Below are positions 26,443 to 35,638 of a DNA stretch of 64,000 nucleotides, in pieces. A model generated the notes under the pieces. It saw only the letters and a program-made list of their open reading frames with translations. It had not been told where the DNA came from and did no database searches. The DNA is from Maritalea mobilis (GTDB taxonomy: Bacteria > Pseudomonadota > Alphaproteobacteria > Rhodobacterales > Rhodobacteraceae): contig NZ_JAHVKE010000002.1 in assembly GCF_019800885.1 (NCBI RefSeq), positions 620,001-684,000 on the forward strand, read 5' to 3'. Positions within the stretch are counted from its first letter, which is position 1. Each line of letters opens with the position of its first letter. Position numbers and translations under genes: made by a program.

Positions 26443-27789
26443 ATGTCCGGCCATGGCGATCCGGTTCCGATGATGGCCCGCAAGGGCGGTGCGCTGACGG
26501 GCGAGGCCCATGTGCCCGGCGACAAGTCGATTTCGCACCGGTCCCTGATCCTCGGCGCGATGGCCGTGGGGGAGACGCGGATCACCGGCCTGTTGGAAGG
26601 GCAGGACGTGCTGGACACCGCCAAGGCCATGCGCGCCTTCGGGGCCGAGGTGACGCGCGACGACGATGGCACCTGGCACGTCCACGGCGTGGGCACGGGC
26701 GGCTTTGCCGAGCCCGAGGACGTGATCGACTGCGGAAATTCGGGCACCGGCGTGCGCCTGATTATGGGCGCGATGGCCACGACCCCGATCACCGTGACCT
26801 TCACCGGCGATGCTTCGCTGCGCTCGCGCCCGATGGCGCGGGTGACGGACCCGTTGGCGCTCTTCGGCTGCCGGTCGGTGGGCCGCGCCGGGGGCCGCTT
26901 GCCGATGACGCTGGTCGGCGCGGCGGAGCCGCTGCCGGTGCGCTACACCGTGCCCGTCCCCTCGGCGCAGGTGAAATCCGCGGTTCTGCTGGCCGGGTTG
27001 AATGCGCCGGGCCAGACCGTCGTGATCGAGGCCGAGGCGACTCGCGACCATACCGAACGGATGCTGGCGGGCTTCGGTGCCGAGATCACGACCGAGGTCA
27101 CGGACGAAGGCCGGGTCATCACCCTGACCGGGCAGCCGGAGTTGGTGCCGCAGACCATCACCGTGCCGCGCGACCCCTCCAGCGCGGCCTTCCCGGTCTG
27201 TGCGGCGCTGATCACCGAGGGGTCGGACGTGCTGGTGCCGAATATCGGTTTGAACCCGACGCGCGCGGGCCTGTTCGAGACGCTGATCGAGATGGGCGCC
27301 GACCTGACCTACGAGAACCCGCGCGAGGAAGGGGGCGAACCCGTCGCCGACCTGCGCGCGCGCTATTCGCCCGACATGAAGGGGGTCGAGGTGCCACCCG
27401 CCCGCGCCGCCAGCATGATCGACGAATACCCGATCCTCTCGGTCGTCGCGGCCAATGCTGAAGGGCCGACTGTCATGCGCGGCGTCAAGGAATTGCGCGT
27501 GAAGGAAAGCGACCGGATCGCGGCCATGGCCGATGGGTTGCGCGCCTGCGGGGTGGAGGTCGAGGACGGACCGGATTGGTGGATCGTCCACGGGCGCGGC
27601 ATGGGCGGGGTGAAAGGCGGGGCGACCTGCGCCACGCATCTCGACCACCGCATCGCGATGTCCTTCCTCTGCCTTGGTTTGTCGACGCAAGAGCCGGTCG
27701 GCGTGGATGATGGCGGCCCGATCGCGACCAGCTTCCCGATTTTCGAGGGGCTTATGCGCGACCTGGGCGCCGAGATCGAACGCGGCTGA
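26443..27789 (+). CDS. aroA: 3-phosphoshikimate 1-carboxyvinyltransferase (EPSP synthase)
   Basis: 448 residues from the ATG at 26443, seven bases after GGGGAGG; an open extension to 26335 is not protein-like. It joins PEP to shikimate-3-phosphate in the chorismate pathway. All four motifs that define class II EPSP synthases are present: 'GDKS' near residue 27, 'SAQVK' near 177, 'RDHTE' near 201 and 'NPTR' near 274. The PEP-site loop reads '[10 protein letters not shown]', with Gly where the CP4 enzyme has Ala. cmk follows, the usual aroA-cmk-rpsA order. Confidence 0.96.
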   Translation: MSGHGDPVPMMARKGGALTGEAHVPGDKSISHRSLILGAMAVGETRITGLLEGQDVLDTAKAMRAFGAEVTRDDDGTWHVHGVGTGGFAEPEDVIDCGNSGTGVRLIMGAMATTPITVTFTGDASLRSRPMARVTDPLALFGCRSVGRAGGRLPMTLVGAAEPLPVRYTVPVPSAQVKSAVLLAGLNAPGQTVVIEAEATRDHTERMLAGFGAEITTEVTDEGRVITLTGQPELVPQTITVPRDPSSAAFPVCAALITEGSDVLVPNIGLNPTRAGLFETLIEMGADLTYENPREEGGEPVADLRARYSPDMKGVEVPPARAASMIDEYPILSVVAANAEGPTVMRGVKELRVKESDRIAAMADGLRACGVEVEDGPDWWIVHGRGMGGVKGGATCATHLDHRIAMSFLCLGLSTQEPVGVDDGGPIATSFPIFEGLMRDLGAEIERG

Positions 27790-27797
27790 CGCTTGGC

Positions 27798-28013
27798 TTG
27801 CACGGCGTGGGGCTATCGGGGGCACTCTGGTTGGCACTGCCTGGTGACCCAGATGGACAAAGCCACGCCCTCAAGCAACGACAGTGGGGCGGGTCGCAGG
27901 ATCAATCGAATGCCCTGACGACAGCCAAATTCGCCCTTGTGGCCATGGCCGGGGCCATGTTGATCTTTGCGATTGCGGGCCGGACCATCCACGCCGGAAG
28001 GAGACGCAGATGA
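27798..28013 (+). CDS. possible small membrane protein upstream of cmk
   Basis: A 71-codon frame from a TTG at 27798; its TGA overlaps the cmk ATG (ATGA), a sign of coupling. The last 36 residues look real: one membrane helix '[18 protein letters not shown]' followed by a basic tail '[10 protein letters not shown]'. The first half is not protein-like and has no ribosome site. In the next frame an ATG at 27853 opens '[19 protein letters not shown]' and stops where the helix frame becomes convincing, which could mean a frameshift within a small gene. Low confidence. Confidence 0.35.
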   Translation: MHGVGLSGALWLALPGDPDGQSHALKQRQWGGSQDQSNALTTAKFALVAMAGAMLIFAIAGRTIHAGRRRR

Positions 28014-28621
28014 GTTTTACCGTGGCCATCGACGGGCCAGCCGCTGCCGGAAAAGGCACGATCAGCCGCGCGGTGGCCGAGCATTTCGGCTTTGCCCATC
28101 TCGACACGGGCTTGCTTTACCGCGCCGTGGGCGCGCGCATGTTGACGGGCAAGGAACCGGTCGAGGCGGCGCAGGCGCTGACGGCGGACGACCTCGGCGA
28201 TCCAGACGCCTTGCGCACGCCGGACGTGGCGCAGGCGGCCTCGAGAGTCGCTGTGATCCCCGAGGTTCGCGCGGCGCTCGTCGATTTCCAGCGCGCCTTT
28301 GCCCGGCGCGCAGGCGGCGCCGTGCTCGACGGGCGGGATATCGGCACGGTCATTTGCCCCGATGCCGAGGCCAAGCTCTTCGTCACTGCCAGCGCCGAGG
28401 TGCGCGCCAGCCGCCGCCACAAGGAACTGCTCGAACGCGGGATCGCGTCCGACTATGACACGGTGCTGGCAGATGTGCGCGAACGCGACGCGCGAGATGC
28501 CAATCGGGCAACCGCGCCCCTGCTGCCTGCCGCCGATGCCGTGATCATCGACACCTCGGACCTGAGTATCGAAGAGGCGGTCGCCAAGGCGATCAGGGAA
28601 ATCGCGGCGCACCGCGACTAG
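28010..28621 (+). CDS. cmk: cytidylate kinase
   Basis: 203 residues from the ATG at 28010, after GGAAGGAGA. P-loop '[20 protein letters not shown]' at the start, CMP-binding '[12 protein letters not shown]' near residue 33, and '[15 protein letters not shown]' near 105. It phosphorylates CMP and dCMP. Slightly shorter than the E. coli enzyme. Lies between aroA and rpsA as expected, though a membrane-protein gene intervenes before rpsA. Confidence 0.95.
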   Translation: MSFTVAIDGPAAAGKGTISRAVAEHFGFAHLDTGLLYRAVGARMLTGKEPVEAAQALTADDLGDPDALRTPDVAQAASRVAVIPEVRAALVDFQRAFARRAGGAVLDGRDIGTVICPDAEAKLFVTASAEVRASRRHKELLERGIASDYDTVLADVRERDARDANRATAPLLPAADAVIIDTSDLSIEEAVAKAIREIAAHRD

Positions 28622-28692
28622 GATGCGGCTTGCCAGATGCCCCTTCCATTGGCCATGTTCACTATCAGGTGGTCGAAGTGGAGGGAGACGCC

Positions 28693-30009
28693 TTGGCACC
28701 TGCGGTCAGGCAGACAGAGGCTCAGGGACAAGCGGGCGATATCGCATTGGCGGAACCCGGATTGGCCAGGGTGACGATCTCTTTCGACAAGATGGCACTT
28801 CGCGTCCTGTTCGTTTCCCTGGTTCTCGTATCACTCCTTTGCTTTGTGTCGACCTGGCGGGTCGTCGACTTCTGGTTGCACAACGACGTCGACTGGCGGG
28901 ATTGGCCGCTGGCCTACAAACTGATGCTGCAAGGAAACCTGGCGCAGGAAAACGTTCTGGGCGCCTGGTTTTCCTCCATGTTGCTTCTGATGGCCGGGGC
29001 GGCCTTTCTTCTGTGCTTCGCCGCCGAGCCGCGTGACGCTGGGAAATCGGTCTTCCGCTTCGGTTGGCTGTTGTTCGGCCTGGTGTTCGTCGGCTTGTCG
29101 CTCGACGAACTCGGCTCCTTCCACGAGAGGTTGGCGCTTTGGCAGCCGGACGCCGCATGGAGGCTGATGATCGTGGGCTTCATTCTTGTGGTGCCCGTTT
29201 ACATGACCGGGTTCGGCCTCGTTCAACTGCGCCGCAGCCGGGCGGGGGCGGGCTTGATCGTGCTTGGCGTGGCCTGCTTCAGTCTGATCCCCGTTTACGA
29301 GCACTTCGAAATCATGGGACTGGCAGCGCCCGGCGTTCCGGGGCGGAGCGGCCATGCCCTTTGGACCGCGGCTGAAGAAACCACCGAGTTGTTGGGCATG
29401 ATCGCCTTTCTGGCAGCGGCGCTGGTCTTCGCGGCCACGTTCTCCCACCGGCCGATGGCGGGGTCGGGCGCCCCCCGTCTCAGCCTGCGCCTGAGCCCGC
29501 CCGTTTTGGCGGGCGCATATCTGATTGTCGTCGGCTTGGCGGCCGCCGGAGCCTATGCATCGCGGCGTTGGTTGGCCGTGCTGGAGGAAGATGGCGTCAA
29601 TGGCCTGCCCGAAAACTGGTTTGTTGGTGCGCCGCTGTTTCTGTCCGCGTTGGTGGTCCTCGCCCTGTCGCAAGGGCGCGTGCACAGGTCGTTTGGCTGG
29701 GCAATCGCCTTTTCCGCGGTCCTGGTCTCGGCCCTGGTCGGGGCGGACATCCAGAAATTCTTTTGGAGCGAAGAGATGGCGTGGCTCAAATGGGGTCTTG
29801 CCGGTGCCTTGGCCGTCGCGGGCATTATTGCGCTGATGCCCCGGTCTGCCTTGGCGGTGCGTATCACGGGTTTGGCTGCGATCGCGGCCTTGGCCGTGAC
29901 CGTGGCGGCCATGCCCGGTCCGCACACCCTTGCGCTTGGGCTGGTGGCCGTGTTGGGGCTTGGGTCATGTGGCTTGGCGCTGCTCACGCAGCCGGTGGAG
30001 GAACACTAA
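28693..30009 (+). CDS. polytopic membrane protein, function unknown
   Basis: 438 residues from a TTG at 28693, chosen for the strong GGAGGGAG just upstream; a TTG at 28630 and an ATG at 28792 ('MALRVLFVSLVLVS') are alternatives. About ten to eleven hydrophobic helices. A conserved-looking loop 'GLSLDELGSFHERLALWQ' carries acidic residues and a His next to the membrane, and 'IPVYEHFEIMG' and 'WTAAEETTELLGM' repeat that theme, so a membrane-embedded metal or proton site is possible. Family unknown to me. It is an unusual guest between cmk and rpsA. Confidence 0.7.
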   Translation: MAPAVRQTEAQGQAGDIALAEPGLARVTISFDKMALRVLFVSLVLVSLLCFVSTWRVVDFWLHNDVDWRDWPLAYKLMLQGNLAQENVLGAWFSSMLLLMAGAAFLLCFAAEPRDAGKSVFRFGWLLFGLVFVGLSLDELGSFHERLALWQPDAAWRLMIVGFILVVPVYMTGFGLVQLRRSRAGAGLIVLGVACFSLIPVYEHFEIMGLAAPGVPGRSGHALWTAAEETTELLGMIAFLAAALVFAATFSHRPMAGSGAPRLSLRLSPPVLAGAYLIVVGLAAAGAYASRRWLAVLEEDGVNGLPENWFVGAPLFLSALVVLALSQGRVHRSFGWAIAFSAVLVSALVGADIQKFFWSEEMAWLKWGLAGALAVAGIIALMPRSALAVRITGLAAIAALAVTVAAMPGPHTLALGLVAVLGLGSCGLALLTQPVEEH

Positions 30010-30309
30010 CCCGCAGGCCGACCCGCCACAGGAACTGGCATACACGCCCTCACCGCCGAGACGGCGTGCCTTGGCGCAACTGGCGCCGCCAACCAAGGCC
30101 GAACCGCGCCAGCCCCTTGCGCAACAGGCCTTGCCCCTGTATACGCGCGCACGTCAACACGGCGAGCAACGCCGGAAACAGAGAGATCGAGCAGGGTCGG
30201 GTTCACCGGCCCTCTTTGTTTTCCGGGGCGTCAGACCAACGATCATCCCAAGACCGGCGGAGACAACCGCGCGGCCAGCAATATCGAACGAATAGGAACC
30301 GATACGCAT
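30010..30309 (+). other. 300-base spacer and rpsA leader
   Basis: No credible gene. It holds the terminator-like hairpin at 30192-30221 and then the rpsA leader. Ribosomal protein S1 represses its own translation through its leader in other bacteria, and the start here has only a weak AGGAA far from the ATG, as is usual for rpsA. Confidence 0.5.
30192..30221 (+). terminator. probable terminator before rpsA
   Basis: AGGGTCGG (30192-30199) pairs with CCGGCCCT (30205-30212) with one G-U pair, loop of five, then CTTTGTTTT. It would end the aroA-cmk-membrane protein transcript. Confidence 0.65.
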
Positions 30310-31989
30310 ATGTGCGCTAAAGCAACCATGGAGGAGTTCGAAGCCCTCCTGAACGAAAGCTTCGAAATCGACACGCCCGACGAGGGATCTGTCGTCAAGG
30401 GCAAGGTCATCGCCATCGAGGCAGGCCAGGCCATCATCGATGTCGGCTACAAGATGGAAGGCCGCGTCGATCTCAAGGAATTCGCGAACCCCGGCGAAGC
30501 GCCCCAGATCGAAGTGGGCGACGAGGTCGAGGTTTACCTGCGCAACGTCGAGAACGCGCGCGGCGAGGCTGTCATCAGCCACGAGATGGCCAAGCGCGAA
30601 GCCGCGTGGGACCGTCTGGAAAAAGCCTATGCCAGCGAAGAGCGCGTCGAAGGCGCCATCTTCGGTCGCGTCAAGGGTGGCTTCACCGTCGATCTGGGCG
30701 GTGCCGTGGCCTTCCTGCCCGGTTCGCAGGTCGATGTGCGCCCCGTGCGTGACGCAGGCCCGCTGATGGGTCTCAAGCAGCCCTTCCAGATCCTCAAGAT
30801 GGACCGCCGCCGCGGCAACATCGTGGTCTCGCGCCGCGCCATCCTGGAAGAGTCCCGCGCCGAGCAGCGCGCCGAGGTCATCGCCAAGCTCAACGAGGGC
30901 GACGTGGTCGACGGCGTGGTCAAGAACATCACCGAATACGGCGCCTTCGTCGATCTGGGTGGTGTGGACGGCCTGCTGCACGTCACCGACATGGCCTGGC
31001 GCCGCGTCAACGACCCGAAAGAGGTCCTGTCCATCGGCGAAACCGTCAAGGTGCAGGTCATCAAGGTCAACAAGGACACCCACCGCATCAGCCTCGGCAT
31101 GAAGCAGCTGCAGGACGATCCGTGGGATGCCGTCGAAGCCCGCTACCCGCTGGAATCGGTGCATACCGGCCGCGTGACGAACATCACCGACTACGGTGCC
31201 TTCGTCGAGCTGGAGCCCGGTGTCGAGGGCCTCGTTCACGTCTCGGAAATGTCCTGGACGAAGAAGAACGTGCACCCCGGCAAGATCGTCTCCACCTCGC
31301 AAGAGGTCGAGGTCATGGTGCTGGAAATCGACACCGCCAAGCGTCGCGTTTCGCTGGGTCTCAAGCAGACCATGCGCAACCCGTGGGAAGTGTTCGAAGA
31401 GCAGTACCCGGTCGGCACGCAGGTCGAGGGCGAGGTCAAGAACATCACCGAGTTCGGTCTGTTCGTGGGTCTCGACAATGACATCGACGGCATGGTGCAC
31501 CTCTCCGACCTGACCTGGGAAGGTCGCGGCGAGGATGCCATCCAGAACTATCGCAAGGGCGACGTCGTCCAGGCGGTCGTCACCGAGGTCGACACCGACA
31601 AGGAGCGCATCTCGCTCTCCATCAAGGCGGTTGACGGCGATCCCTTCGCCGAGGCCGTGGATGGCGTGAAGCGTGGGTCGGTTATCACCGTCGAAGTCAC
31701 CGCGATCGAAGATGGCGGCATCGAGGTCGAGTATGAAGGCATGAAATCCTTCATCCGTCGCTCGGACCTGTCGCGTGACCGTGCCGAGCAGCGCCCCGAG
31801 CGCTTCCAGGTCGGTGACAAGATCGACGTGCGCGTCACCAACGTGGACGCCAAGTCGCGCCGCCTCGGCCTGTCGATCAAGGCTCGCGAGATCGCCGAAG
31901 AGAAAGAGGCCGTCGAACAGTATGGCTCCTCGGACTCGGGCGCATCGCTCGGCGATATCCTTGGCGCAGCGCTGAAGCAGGACGACTAA
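30310..31989 (+). CDS. rpsA: 30S ribosomal protein S1
   Basis: 559 residues with six S1 repeats. Repeats 3 to 5 are the clearest, each starting in the pattern 'VKNITEYGAFVDLGGVDGLLHVTDM', seen from about residues 195, 280 and 370. S1 brings mRNA to the small ribosomal subunit, needed when the Shine-Dalgarno is weak. The ATG lies in 'CATATG'. A strong terminator follows. The ihfB gene that often follows rpsA is not here. Confidence 0.97.
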   Translation: MCAKATMEEFEALLNESFEIDTPDEGSVVKGKVIAIEAGQAIIDVGYKMEGRVDLKEFANPGEAPQIEVGDEVEVYLRNVENARGEAVISHEMAKREAAWDRLEKAYASEERVEGAIFGRVKGGFTVDLGGAVAFLPGSQVDVRPVRDAGPLMGLKQPFQILKMDRRRGNIVVSRRAILEESRAEQRAEVIAKLNEGDVVDGVVKNITEYGAFVDLGGVDGLLHVTDMAWRRVNDPKEVLSIGETVKVQVIKVNKDTHRISLGMKQLQDDPWDAVEARYPLESVHTGRVTNITDYGAFVELEPGVEGLVHVSEMSWTKKNVHPGKIVSTSQEVEVMVLEIDTAKRRVSLGLKQTMRNPWEVFEEQYPVGTQVEGEVKNITEFGLFVGLDNDIDGMVHLSDLTWEGRGEDAIQNYRKGDVVQAVVTEVDTDKERISLSIKAVDGDPFAEAVDGVKRGSVITVEVTAIEDGGIEVEYEGMKSFIRRSDLSRDRAEQRPERFQVGDKIDVRVTNVDAKSRRLGLSIKAREIAEEKEAVEQYGSSDSGASLGDILGAALKQDD

Positions 31990-32013
31990 GTCCGCGCCTA
32001 ACGGCAAAATTGG

Positions 32014-32042
32014 AAAGGCCCCGCAGCAGCGGGGCCTTTTTT
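32014..32042 (+). terminator. rho-independent terminator of rpsA
   Basis: GGCCCCGC (32017-32024) pairs with GCGGGGCC (32029-32036), loop AGCA, followed by TTTTTT. Confidence 0.93.
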
Positions 32043-32204
32043 CGTTGGGGGTCCAAAAAGCTGTGGATAACGGGCGGGGCGCGCGACGCTGCCACATGGG
32101 TGTTACACGCCCGGTGTTCCCTCCGCCGCGCGCGGGGAATGTCCCTTCCCGCCCTGGCGTTCGGTTTGTCCCCTTTATCCCGCCGAACGCGACCGAGACG
32201 GACC

Positions 32205-32237
32205 GGCCCTGCACGACAAAGCCCCTGGTGCAGGGCC
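32205..32237 (-). terminator. hairpin downstream of mipZ
   Basis: A 10-bp perfect stem, GGCCCTGCAC (32205-32214) with GTGCAGGGCC (32228-32237), 13-base loop, 46 bases past the mipZ stop. No T-run follows on either strand, so termination or 3'-end protection is only inferred. Confidence 0.45.
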
Positions 32238-32283
32238 GCGTTCCTCTCAAGGATGTCGTGAGATCCGTGGTGTTGATCGCCGA

Positions 32284-33093
32284 TCAGAAATCGACGTCGA
32301 CGCCGGGCAGGTTCAAGGCGCGGACAAGATCCCGCAACTCCTGCCGTGCGGCGAGGTTCGAGATGTTCAGTCGCTCGACCCCGAGTTCACGCAAGTCCAG
32401 CAAGGTCATGCCCGTGGGGAACAGCTCGCGGAAAATCACCCGCTCGTTGAAGCCGGGTGCGACGCGGAAGCCGATGCGCTTGGACAGGTCCTCCATCGCG
32501 CGGCCTACTTTGCGCTTGTTGTGCATCTCCTGCGCGCCCAGGCGGTTGCGCACGACGATCCAATCCATCGGCGAGAGGCCCGCGCGCGCGCGCAACTGCC
32601 GGGCATGCCAGACCATCTCGGAATAGACGCTGGGGCCGGTGATCTCGTAGGTGTCCGGGTCGATCCGCGCCAGAAGGTCGAAATCGACGAAACTGTCGTT
32701 CATCGGCGTGATCAGCGTATCGGCAAGGCTGTGGGCGACTTGGCTCAGTCGCGTATGGCTTCCGGGGCAGTCGATAACGATGAAATCGCAGCGCGCCTCG
32801 TGCTCGGCCACGGCAGCCGAGAGGCGGCGGTCATAGATGTTCTCGCCCGGTTCGAGGTCGTCCGGGCTGAGGTTCGGCAATTCCATCAGGATGGGGCAGG
32901 GCAGGTCCAGGTCGCGCTTGGCGATCGTGTTCTGCCGGTTCTCGATGTAGCGCCCGAAGCTGCGTTGCCGCAGGTCAAGGTCGAGGCCGCCCACCACATG
33001 CCCCAGCCGGGCCAGCGCGGTGGCGATATGCATGGCGGTCGTGGATTTCCCCGAGCCGCCCTTTTCATTGCCCAAGACGATGATGTGTGCCAC
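32284..33093 (-). CDS. mipZ: division-plane positioning ATPase MipZ
   Basis: 269 residues from a GTG at 33093 with GAGGGT seven bases upstream, giving the family start 'VAHIIVLGNEKGGSGKSTTA' (first residue read as Met). Deviant Walker A 'KGGSGKST', A' motif 'GLDLDLRQRSFGRYIENR' and Walker B 'FIVIDCPGSHTRLS' are all kept. MipZ binds the ParB-origin complex and keeps FtsZ rings away from the poles in alphaproteobacteria lacking Min. It stands alone between terminators; a CCGGCCC/GGGCCGG hairpin at 33122-33145 lies in its leader. Confidence 0.93.
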   Translation of the reverse strand: MAHIIVLGNEKGGSGKSTTAMHIATALARLGHVVGGLDLDLRQRSFGRYIENRQNTIAKRDLDLPCPILMELPNLSPDDLEPGENIYDRRLSAAVAEHEARCDFIVIDCPGSHTRLSQVAHSLADTLITPMNDSFVDFDLLARIDPDTYEITGPSVYSEMVWHARQLRARAGLSPMDWIVVRNRLGAQEMHNKRKVGRAMEDLSKRIGFRVAPGFNERVIFRELFPTGMTLLDLRELGVERLNISNLAARQELRDLVRALNLPGVDVDF

Positions 33094-33247
33094 GCGCGTA
33101 CCCTCGATTGACCCCGGCGGACCGGCCCTCATTTTGTGGGGCCGGTTTGCTATGTCGCAATATACGGCAGCATGCGGGGCGGAGTAAGGGATAATGGCCG
33201 CGATATGGGTCTTTCCCTTGGATTTGTGTCCAATCCGCCCGGTGAAT

Positions 33248-33276
33248 CGAAAACGCCGCCCCGAAGGGCGGCGTTC
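33248..33276 (-). terminator. terminator of the rplS-rpmE transcript
   Basis: AACGCCGCCC (33252-33261) pairs with GGGCGGCGTT (33266-33275), tetraloop TTCG on the minus strand, followed by TTTT on that strand. It lies 26 bases past the rpmE stop. Confidence 0.88.
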
Positions 33277-33301
33277 ATTGGTTTCGACGAGGCCGTCAGG
33301 C

Positions 33302-33523
33302 TCAGAAGCCGAGGCCTTCGTATTTCTTCTTGAACTTCGACACGCGGCCGCCCTGGTCCATCAGGCGCGAGGTGCCGCCGGTCCAGGCCGGGTGCACCGA
33401 GGGGTCGATGTCAAGGGACATGGTGTCGCCTTCCGAACCCCAGGTCGAGCGCATCTGCACGATGTCGCCATTCGTCATTTTCACGTCGATGACGTGATAA
33501 TCGGGATGGATATCCTTTTTCAT
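33302..33523 (-). CDS. rpmE: 50S ribosomal protein L31
   Basis: 73 residues. Family start '[19 protein letters not shown]' and the 'HPAWTG' motif near residue 44. It contains no cysteine, so this is the zinc-free form of L31. It follows rplS by 11 bases and is terminated by a good hairpin. Confidence 0.95.
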   Translation of the reverse strand: MKKDIHPDYHVIDVKMTNGDIVQMRSTWGSEGDTMSLDIDPSVHPAWTGGTSRLMDQGGRVSKFKKKYEGLGF

Positions 33524-33534
33524 CTCGCCGCTCC

Positions 33535-33918
33535 TTACGCTTCGGCGCCCGACTTGGGCTTGTAGGTGGTGTCCTCGGCGATCCGGGCCGACTTGCCCCG
33601 GCGCGAGCGCAGGTAGTACATCTTGGCGCGGCGCACGCGGCCGCGACGAACCACCTCGATCGACTCGATGTTGGTCGAGTAGAGGGGGAACACACGTTCG
33701 ACGCCCTCGCCGAACGAGATCTTGCGCACGGTGAACGAGCCGGCGATGCCCTTGCCGTTCTTGCGCGCGATGCAGACGCCCTCGTAGTTCTGCACGCGGG
33801 TGCGCGTGCCCTCGGTCACCTTGTAACCGACGCGCACGGTGTCGCCTGCCTTGAAATCCGGGATGGTCTTGCCGAGCTCAGCGATCTGCTCGGCCTCCAG
33901 TTGTGCGATCAGATCCAT
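33535..33918 (-). CDS. rplS: 50S ribosomal protein L19
   Basis: 127 residues. Family motifs '[20 protein letters not shown]', '[13 protein letters not shown]' and '[11 protein letters not shown]'. AGGAGA precedes the ATG. L19 sits at the 30S-50S interface. It lies downstream of trmD after a 255-base spacer in which I see no gene; the spacer may hold a second promoter. Confidence 0.97.
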   Translation of the reverse strand: MDLIAQLEAEQIAELGKTIPDFKAGDTVRVGYKVTEGTRTRVQNYEGVCIARKNGKGIAGSFTVRKISFGEGVERVFPLYSTNIESIEVVRRGRVRRAKMYYLRSRRGKSARIAEDTTYKPKSGAEA

Positions 33919-34173
33919 TGGACCCGTCTCCTATCATCAATGCTCGCGGTTTTTCCGCGAAGGTGTCTCGTCAACCCAGAGCTCCGGACTTCGACCGGGT
34001 CCGCCTTGATCCCGTTTCGGGGGCGCCCGCCGGAGATGCGGCCAATCCTTGCCTTGTGGTGTCGTCCCGGCTTTTGCGGTCGCCGAAGGTGCGTGCGCGG
34101 CCAAAAGAACAACGATCCGGCTGGCCGATTCCGGCCCCGGACCAGCGCCGTATAAGGCGGGGCGGGCGGGCGA

Positions 34174-34980
34174 TCAACCCTTTCGTTTCTGGTAGTCGGC
34201 CCAAAGATCGGGGCGACGCGCGCGCGTCAGGCGCTCGGCCTCGGCCCGGCGCCATTTCTCGATGTCGCCATGGTGGCCCGACAGCAGCACATCGGGGATC
34301 TTGCGGCCTTTCCATTCGGCGGGCTTGGTGTATTGCGGATGTTCGAGAAGCCCGTCGGAGAAGCTTTCTTCCTCGGTCGAGGCCGCGTTGCCGAGGACGC
34401 CGGGGATAAGGCGCACGGTGGCATCCAGCACGGCCTGCGCGGCGATTTCCCCCCCGGTGAGGACGAAATCGCCAAGGCTGATTTCCTCAAGCGCATATTC
34501 CTCGATCACGCGCTCGTCCACGCCTTCGAACCGCCCGCAGAGGAGCGTCATCCCCTCGGCCCTTGCAAAACGCTGCGCGTCGGCCTGTGTGAAGGGTTTG
34601 CCGCGCGGGCTGAGATAGACGCGCGGCCAGCGAGTGGGATCGTCGGGCGTGCCCTTTGCCGCCATCGACAGCGCGCGGCCCAGCACATCAGGGCGCATCA
34701 CGAGACCCGCGCCGCCGCCCGCGGGGGTGTCATCCACCTGACGATGCTTTCCAGTGCCGAAGCTGCGCAGGTCGATCGGCTCCAGCGCCCAAAGCCCGTC
34801 CTTGAGAGCGCGGCCCGTCAGCGAGGCGCCAAGCACGCCGGGAAACACCTCGGGGAAAAGGGTGACGATCTTGGCGCACCACGCGCCATGAAGGCGCTTG
34901 GTGTCGGCCATCAAGTCGCGTGGCGTCAGGTTGGCCGAGATCGAGAGGCGGCCGTGAGATTTCGAAGGCGGCTGGGACAT
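34174..34980 (-). CDS. trmD: tRNA (guanine-N1-)-methyltransferase TrmD
   Basis: 268 residues, with an N-terminal extension of about 35 residues before the conserved 'AKIVTLFPEVFPGVLG'. A later in-frame ATG (residue 24) may be the true start. The SAM knot is seen in 'LLCGRFEGVDERVIEEY' near residue 145 and 'EISLGDFVLTGGE' near 165. It methylates G37 of tRNAs to prevent frameshifting. Downstream of rimM, separated by a composite repeat. Confidence 0.96.
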   Translation of the reverse strand: MSQPPSKSHGRLSISANLTPRDLMADTKRLHGAWCAKIVTLFPEVFPGVLGASLTGRALKDGLWALEPIDLRSFGTGKHRQVDDTPAGGGAGLVMRPDVLGRALSMAAKGTPDDPTRWPRVYLSPRGKPFTQADAQRFARAEGMTLLCGRFEGVDERVIEEYALEEISLGDFVLTGGEIAAQAVLDATVRLIPGVLGNAASTEEESFSDGLLEHPQYTKPAEWKGRKIPDVLLSGHHGDIEKWRRAEAERLTRARRPDLWADYQKRKG

Positions 34981-35019
34981 GGGGAGGGATTAGAGCGGGG
35001 CGACGGGTTTCGCAATGGC

Positions 35020-35120
35020 AGGGTTTGCGCCGTCTTCGACGTCGCCCGGGGAAGCGTGCAACGGGGCATCGAGCCCCGTTGCACGCTGGCGCGTTCCGCG
35101 CGGGCATATTTGAGGGATAA
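35020..35120. repeat. composite palindromic repeat between rimM and trmD
   Basis: Dispersed repeat copy 2 (35020-35051) joins a perfect 14-bp stem, 35054-35067 with 35073-35086 (loop ATCGA), and then a GCGC-rich segment ending in a 'ATATTTGAGGGATAAAGATGGG'-like tail (here split by the reader's eye at 35104-35124) that resembles the segment at 6541-6575. It looks like a REP-type intergenic element of Rhodobacterales. It may also modulate the rimM-trmD transcript. Confidence 0.6.
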
Positions 35121-35128
35121 AGATGGGA

Positions 35129-35638
35129 TCAGTCGTCGAAGAGACCCTCGGGCGGGTCGATGACGATACGGCCCTGGGCGAGATCTACGGTGGGGACGAC
35201 CTCGAGTGTGAAGGGGACGAGGACGGTACCCTTCTGTCCCGGCACACGCAGTTCCAGCAGGTCGCTGGCGCCGTGGTTCAAGACGGCGGAGACCTTGCCG
35301 CGGGGCTGGCCGCCGGTGTCCTGTACCGACAGGCCGATCAGGTCGGCGTGGTAGTATTCATCGTCGGGCAGGCTGGGCAGGGCGCTGCGCGGGGCGAAGA
35401 GGCGGGTGCCGCGCAGGGCGTCTGCCTCTTCCTTGGTGGTGACGCCTGAAAGGCGTGCGGCAAAGCCCGCCTTGACCGGGCGCGTGATGCGGAGGTCGAA
35501 ACTGCGGCTGCCATCCTCGGTCGTCAGCGGACCATAGGTGGCGACGTCTTCGGGTGTGGCGCAGAAGCTCTTGAGCCGCACCTCGCCGCGGACACCGAAG
35601 GATCCGGCGATGGCGCCGACGCAGACCTTGTCAGCCAT
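35129..35638 (-). CDS. rimM: ribosome maturation factor RimM
   Basis: 169 residues. N-terminal RimM domain starts '[20 protein letters not shown]', and the PRC-barrel part contains '[11 protein letters not shown]' and '[14 protein letters not shown]'. It helps mature the 16S head domain together with S19. The ATG lies inside the 3' end of a 59-codon upstream gene, so translation is probably coupled. Confidence 0.95.
   Translation of the reverse strand: MADKVCVGAIAGSFGVRGEVRLKSFCATPEDVATYGPLTTEDGSRSFDLRITRPVKAGFAARLSGVTTKEEADALRGTRLFAPRSALPSLPDDEYYHADLIGLSVQDTGGQPRGKVSAVLNHGASDLLELRVPGQKGTVLVPFTLEVVPTVDLAQGRIVIDPPEGLFDD

Noticed and set aside
32062-32070. TGTGGATAA, a perfect DnaA box between rpsA and mipZ
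   Set aside because: A single 9-base match in 64 kb is close to chance expectation; no cluster of boxes, AT-rich unwinding region or replication gene lies nearby, so I do not call an origin.
30154-32250. 698-codon minus-strand frame antisense to rpsA
   Set aside because: Shadow of the highly biased rpsA codons; includes the rpsA terminator and leader.
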